Shown: positions 13,558-16,282 of the stretch, in pieces
How the letters are laid out: each line of letters opens with the position of its first letter
Position numbering within the stretch: position 1 is the first letter of the stretch
Assembly: GCA_905479905.1 (NCBI GenBank)
Contig: CAJQOK010000434.1
Span: 1-16,282 of the forward strand
Direction of reading: 5' to 3'
DNA length: 16,282 nt
Source: an uncultured Aliterella sp.
GTDB taxonomy: Bacteria; Cyanobacteriota; Cyanobacteriia; Cyanobacteriales; Chroococcidiopsidaceae
Position numbers and translations under genes: made by a program
Notes under the pieces: model-generated
Database searches by the model: none
What the model saw: only the letters and a program-made list of their open reading frames with translations
What the model was told of the DNA's origin: nothing

Positions 13558-14121
13558 TTAGGGCGATGTCCCAGGAAGGGGAGAATCAGGAAGATCCAAT
13601 TCTACATTAGTCCCTCGATCTAATACTTCAATATCCCACTGACCGCGCAGACTACCTTCAAAGGCAATAAACCGCCCGTCAGGACTAATACTGGGATTGC
13701 GTACCAAGCCTTGATACCATTGGTTGAGAATTTGGGGAGTATGAGTAATGCGATCGTATAGCACCATAATTTGCGTACCTCGATTGCTCGTCATATACAC
13801 AATGTAGCGCCCCGTATAGCTAATACTAGGATTTTCAACGATGGTTTGCCGTTGATTCAAACGTGGTAAAGGGACTAATTGCTGCAATTGCAAGTCGTAT
13901 AATAAAATACTGCGGCTTTCTGCGCGGTTAGAAACATAGGCTAAATAGCGTCCGTTACCACTTAGGGCTGGCTGTTCTTCGGTATAGCGGCTATTGAGCG
14001 CCCCAGAACTAATAATAGCATCACCGCTTGGAGTGCAAGCGATTGTTAGCACAATTAACCCCAAGCTAAAACTCCAACGCCAGCAGCGTTGGAGTAATGA
14101 TTTTATCGAAAACTTTTTCAC
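13558..14121 (-). CDS. TolB-like (PD40 repeat) lipoprotein, first of a tandem pair
   Basis: 187 residues from the GTG at 14121; a TTG two codons earlier (14127) is the alternative, and neither has a visible Shine-Dalgarno sequence. Basic N-terminus (KKFSIKS), hydrophobic core SFSLGLIVLTIA and Cys (C29) in LTIAC form a lipoprotein signal. Three PD40 blades follow, beginning near GRYLAYVSNR, GRYIVYMTSNR and GRFIAFEGSLRG. The last blade, with RGQWDIEVLDR, closely matches NGQWDILVYNR of the downstream gene, showing that the two are duplicates. A perfect 10-bp hairpin lies within its signal-peptide coding region (14071-14095). It begins 27 bases after ycf66 ends. Role unknown. Confidence 0.82.
   Translation of the reverse strand: MKKFSIKSLLQRCWRWSFSLGLIVLTIACTPSGDAIISSGALNSRYTEEQPALSGNGRYLAYVSNRAESRSILLYDLQLQQLVPLPRLNQRQTIVENPSISYTGRYIVYMTSNRGTQIMVLYDRITHTPQILNQWYQGLVRNPSISPDGRFIAFEGSLRGQWDIEVLDRGTNVELDLPDSPLPGTSP
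14071..14095 (-). other. 10-bp perfect hairpin in the start region of the first lipoprotein gene
   Basis: ACTCCAACGC (14071-14080) and GCGTTGGAGT (14086-14095) pair around a CAGCA loop. The arms encode part of SLLQRCWRW in the signal peptide. In the mRNA it would begin about 26 bases after the GTG start, close enough to slow early translation. It may be coincidence of the coding sequence or the relic of a small inserted palindrome. Confidence 0.6.
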
Positions 14122-14148
14122 ATTCAAGTTGCAGCTAAAGCGAAACTT

Positions 14149-15060
14149 TTAAAACTGGTCAAAATCCGTAGAACTATCAGAATCGTCATTTTTAGAGCGA
14201 TCAATCGGCTTGTAATCTACATAATCTGTGGGGATAGCTTCATCGTCTCGTGAAGGCTGTACGCTTCCTCCAGTAGGGCGACGCTTGCGCGGTCTAGGAG
14301 AAGGGGTATCTGTATCAAAATTAGATTGCACGGGTGCGTTATTACGCGATCGCTTTTTGATGGTACTAGAAGCTGTATTCCCTTCTTCCTCTGAATTTTT
14401 GGTCAAATCCCACGTAGGTTTTTTGGGCGAATCCCATTCGTCTTGATAGCGAGTTTCTACCCGTGAAGGCGATGAGCGGCGTTTGCGCGGTTTGTCTTCT
14501 TGTTGGCTTTCTTCCCGACTGGATGAACGCCGGGGCCCGTCATCTTCATAGCTATCATTACGGAGACGGCGGCGAGGAGTTTCTTCTTCGTAGAATTCAT
14601 CAGGGCGACTTGCTCTTGGATCGCGGCTTCCAGGAATCCGGGGACGTGCTGGGCGATCGTAATCAAACTCTAATTCGTCTATTTCTGCTTGCTGATAATA
14701 ATTTCCCACCTGGCGATCGTCGTCTACAATCTTTGTGTTGCGCTTGGCTTGCTCGGTTGCAATACCTCGAAGCCGGATACTTTCAACGGCAAAAAACACT
14801 GTAGAACCAACTAATAGCACCTGACCAAATTGTAAAATCGGGTCTAGTCGCCATCCTTGGGTAACTAAAATGATCCCGCAAACTAGACCTATAGCTGCAA
14901 AAAATATATCGTGATCTCGCGATAATTCTGGGCGAACCGAGCGCAGGAAGTACAACGCCGCCCCGGCTACTGCTAGCAAAATCCCTAATAAGGTATGCGT
15001 TCCAGTCCCAAAATTTACCTGGGCGAGAGTAGTCAGCCCGTTCAGCCCAAAATTTATCAT
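14149..15060 (-). CDS. ycf66: Ycf66 family membrane protein with long charged tail
   Basis: 303 residues from the ATG at 15060; the frame stays open to a TTG at 15081 but MINFGLNGL fits the family start. Three hydrophobic segments follow: about residues 21-38 (LLGILLAVAGAALYFL), 48-66 (FFAAIGLVCGIILVTQGW) and 70-90 (ILQFGQVLLVGSTVFFAV). They form the conserved Ycf66 domain, found in cyanobacteria and some plastids, function unknown. Everything after about residue 105 is a low-complexity, probably disordered tail rich in R, D, E, S and P, with stretches like RPRIPGSRDPR and KPRKRRSSPSR. The tail is acidic and basic in alternation and is much longer than the plastid protein. Downstream are the two lipoprotein genes; psbX lies 164 bases upstream in the same direction. 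Confidence 0.9.
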   Translation of the reverse strand: MINFGLNGLTTLAQVNFGTGTHTLLGILLAVAGAALYFLRSVRPELSRDHDIFFAAIGLVCGIILVTQGWRLDPILQFGQVLLVGSTVFFAVESIRLRGIATEQAKRNTKIVDDDRQVGNYYQQAEIDELEFDYDRPARPRIPGSRDPRASRPDEFYEEETPRRRLRNDSYEDDGPRRSSSREESQQEDKPRKRRSSPSRVETRYQDEWDSPKKPTWDLTKNSEEEGNTASSTIKKRSRNNAPVQSNFDTDTPSPRPRKRRPTGGSVQPSRDDEAIPTDYVDYKPIDRSKNDDSDSSTDFDQF

Positions 15061-15193
15061 TATTATTTTACCAACACTCAAATCTATGTTAACTACTTGT
15101 AATTAGAATTTCTATTCTAATTACACTTGTAAGCCCGAAGGAAGCCTAGAAAAATAAAAGTAGCTTGTGTTTACTATTTAAGCGTATTTATTT

Positions 15194-15217
15194 GGGAGCC
15201 AGCGATCACTGGCTTCC
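15194..15217 (-). terminator. Hairpin after psbX, possible terminator or attenuator
   Basis: On the minus strand GGAAGCCAG and CTGGCTCCC flank TGATCG. Six base pairs (AGCCAG/CTGGCT) plus a G-C clamp across one mismatch give a stable stem. It begins 8 bases after the psbX stop. No run of T follows, so it is not a classic terminator; it may be an RNA 3' stabiliser for the short, highly expressed psbX message. Confidence 0.45.
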
Positions 15218-15224
15218 AAGAGGC

Positions 15225-15344
15225 TTAGGAGCGTTCAACTTTATCTTTTTGGCTAATAAAAATTAGAAAAGCGGTGGCGGGAATCACAATAATTACCGTA
15301 CCAGCCAGCAAACTATAAAAGAAATTCATTAAAGAAGGGGTCAT
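15225..15344 (-). CDS. psbX: Photosystem II protein PsbX
   Basis: 39 residues, ATG at 15344 to TAA at 15225-15227. PsbX is a single-span subunit of photosystem II near cytochrome b559, affecting quinone exchange at the QB site. The sequence opens MTPSLMNFFYSLLAG, has a hydrophobic span VIIVIPATAFLIFI, and ends SQKDKVERS, which is the known cyanobacterial PsbX pattern (SL...GxxIVVIPAT...LIFISQKD). The AAGG at 15354-15357 is a weak ribosome site 9 bases before the ATG. Its neighbours ycf66, yggT and accC are the usual company of psbX in cyanobacteria as I recall it. It shares a 180-base divergent upstream region with yggT. Confidence 0.95.
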   Translation of the reverse strand: MTPSLMNFFYSLLAGTVIIVIPATAFLIFISQKDKVERS

Positions 15345-15524
15345 TTATTGTCAACCTTTGTTTACACACTGCACTTTAATTTTAATCGTCTGTTACACCC
15401 CTTGCATAGAAGTTTTTGGGCGTTAGTTGTATTTGTTCTGGCTAGGAACCAATACGTTAAAATGATGTATAGGTTTATTTACAAACTTAAATTTTTTTGA
15501 GATGAGACTTCGCGTAAACAATTT

Positions 15525-15818
15525 ATGAGTGCTATTACTATTACTACCTGGGTTTTGGGCATATTTTTGGGTTTAATGATTTTACTGTTTATTTTCCGCA
15601 TCGTTCTTAGCTGGTATCCCCAAGTAAATCTCAATCGCTTACCGTTTAATGTGGTCGGTTGGACAACAGAACCTTTTTTAGTCCCGGTGCGGAAGCTAGT
15701 ACCCCCCATTGGTGGCGTTGATATTACGCCGATTATTTGGATTGGGATTTTTAGCTTAGTTAGAGAAATACTCATTGGTCAACAAGGCTTGCTGAGAATG
15801 TTTGCCCAGTTGCAATAG
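15525..15818 (+). CDS. YggT/Ycf19 family membrane protein
   Basis: 97 residues, ATG start. Two hydrophobic segments, about residues 6-26 (TTWVLGIFLGLMILLFIFRI) and 68-85 (ITPIIWIGIFSLVREILI), flank a conserved loop with VLSWYP, TEPFLVPVRKLVPPIGGVD. This is the YggT/Ycf19 domain; plant relatives (the CCB3 group) act in cytochrome b6 haem attachment, and bacterial ones have been linked with membrane organisation or osmotic stress. A thylakoid or plasma-membrane location is likely. It is divergent from psbX and its stop is one base away from the convergent accC stop. No strong Shine-Dalgarno sequence is visible; TAAAAT at 15458-15463 could be a -10 element. Confidence 0.92.
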   Translation: MSAITITTWVLGIFLGLMILLFIFRIVLSWYPQVNLNRLPFNVVGWTTEPFLVPVRKLVPPIGGVDITPIIWIGIFSLVREILIGQQGLLRMFAQLQ

Positions 15819-15819
15819 G

Positions 15820-16282
15820 CTATTCTTTGGGGGGAAACATGACTTTTTCAATGAAATCGGTGTAGATTTCCCCTGATAAAAATTCTGGGGTTTCCAAAAT
15901 CTTCTGGTGAAAGCCGATAGTAGTGGGTACGCCCGTCAAGGCAAATTCTCGCAAGGCTCTTTTCATGCGCTTAATGGCGCTAGGGCGATCGCTTCCCCAC
16001 ACAATAAGTTTGCCAATCAACGAATCGTAGTAAGGCGGAATTTGATAGTCAGTATAAATGTGGGAATCTATGCGAACTCCAGGGCCTCCAGGGGGCAAAT
16101 AACCGCTAATTCTACCTGGTGCGGGACGAAAATCGCGATCAGGATCTTCAGCATTAATCCGACATTCAATCGCATGACCCCGTAATACTACTTGCTCTTG
16201 GGTTTGCAGCAATTTTTCTCCTTGAGCAATTCTAATTTGTTCGGCAACTAAATCAAAGCCTGTCTCCATTTCTGTTACGGGG
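15820..16282 (-). CDS. accC: Biotin carboxylase subunit of acetyl-CoA carboxylase AccC (C-terminal part)
   Basis: Partial: the reading frame continues past the right edge, beginning in the window with PVTEM-ETGFDLVAEQIRIAQG. About 154 residues of roughly 450 are present. AccC carboxylates biotin on the carrier protein AccB with ATP and bicarbonate, the first step of fatty acid synthesis. Visible are the PVTEMxTG segment near the active site, HAIECRINAEDPDRDFRPAPG with the arginine (R338 in E. coli numbering) needed for catalysis, and the C-terminal-domain segment SHIYTDYQIPPYYDSLIGKLIVWG. The end FIEKVMFPPKE and stop are intact. Read from the complementary strand, it converges on yggT with a one-base gap. 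Confidence 0.95.
   Translation of the reverse strand, partial: PVTEMETGFDLVAEQIRIAQGEKLLQTQEQVVLRGHAIECRINAEDPDRDFRPAPGRISGYLPPGGPGVRIDSHIYTDYQIPPYYDSLIGKLIVWGSDRPSAIKRMKRALREFALTGVPTTIGFHQKILETPEFLSGEIYTDFIEKVMFPPKE

Noticed and set aside
13040-14121. The two lipoprotein genes as one gene broken by a frameshift.
   Set aside because: Each has its own start, lipobox signal peptide and three full repeats, and the two are homologous over their length, so duplication explains them better.
14463-14804. Open frame of 113 codons on the plus strand opposite ycf66.
   Set aside because: It mirrors the biased R/S/D codons of the ycf66 tail; the protein has no family resemblance.
1-16282. CRISPR array, tRNA, rRNA, transposon or phage module.
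   Set aside because: Read on both strands, no regular direct repeats, cloverleaf, transposase or phage gene was seen. The window is mainly housekeeping genes.

Overview
The window is a piece of cyanobacterial chromosome. The evidence is a 39-residue photosystem II gene (psbX) next to ycf66 and a Ycf19/YggT gene, a cyanobacterial-type AbrB regulator, a lumenal pentapeptide-repeat protein of the TL17 kind, and at least 19 copies of the cyanobacterial palindrome HIP1 (GCGATCGC). Base composition is moderate to low GC. The species cannot be named from sequence alone; a Chroococcidiopsis-, Gloeocapsa- or Nostoc-like genome would fit.

Layout. 1-444 (+): lumenal pentapeptide protein, possibly cut at its 5' end. 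460-2391 (-): DNA primase dnaG. 2506-6060 (-): urease nickel-insertion block, transcribed as an exported DUF4168 protein, ureE, ureF, then a foreign-looking 2-oxoglutarate/Fe(II) dioxygenase, then ureG. No urease subunit gene or ureD lies here. 6175-7155 (-): holA, the clamp-loader delta subunit. 7237-9909 (+): a 2H-phosphoesterase (DUF1868) gene closely followed by cobH and cobL of the cobalamin/corrinoid ring pathway. 9875-10750 (-): CPBP membrane protease, overlapping the end of cobL. 10873-11274 (-): cyAbrB transcription factor. 11284-12048: a 765-base AT-rich gap. 12049-13038 (+): succinate dehydrogenase/fumarate reductase iron-sulfur subunit. 13040-15060 (-): ycf66 followed by two tandem TolB-like lipoproteins. 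15225-15344 (-): psbX. 15525-15818 (+): YggT/Ycf19. 15820-16282 (-): the 3' part of accC, which runs off the window.

Functional groups. UreE, UreF and UreG hand nickel and GTP energy to apo-urease. CobH and CobL catalyse neighbouring steps of corrin ring synthesis. DnaG and HolA are replication proteins at separate places. PsbX, Ycf66, YggT/Ycf19 and AccC form a membrane/photosynthesis/lipid neighbourhood. The remainder is housekeeping sequence packed tightly, with several convergent genes meeting within 1-15 bases or overlapping.

I see no CRISPR array, tRNA, rRNA, transposase, phage or defence module. The points most worth a second look are: the fourth cysteine in the last cluster motif of the SdhB-like protein; the AT-rich dioxygenase with its own promoter inside the urease accessory block; the tandem pair of three-blade lipoproteins that could together make one propeller; a palindromic repeat present in two intergenic spots; and a DUF1868 phosphoesterase seated directly before cobH.
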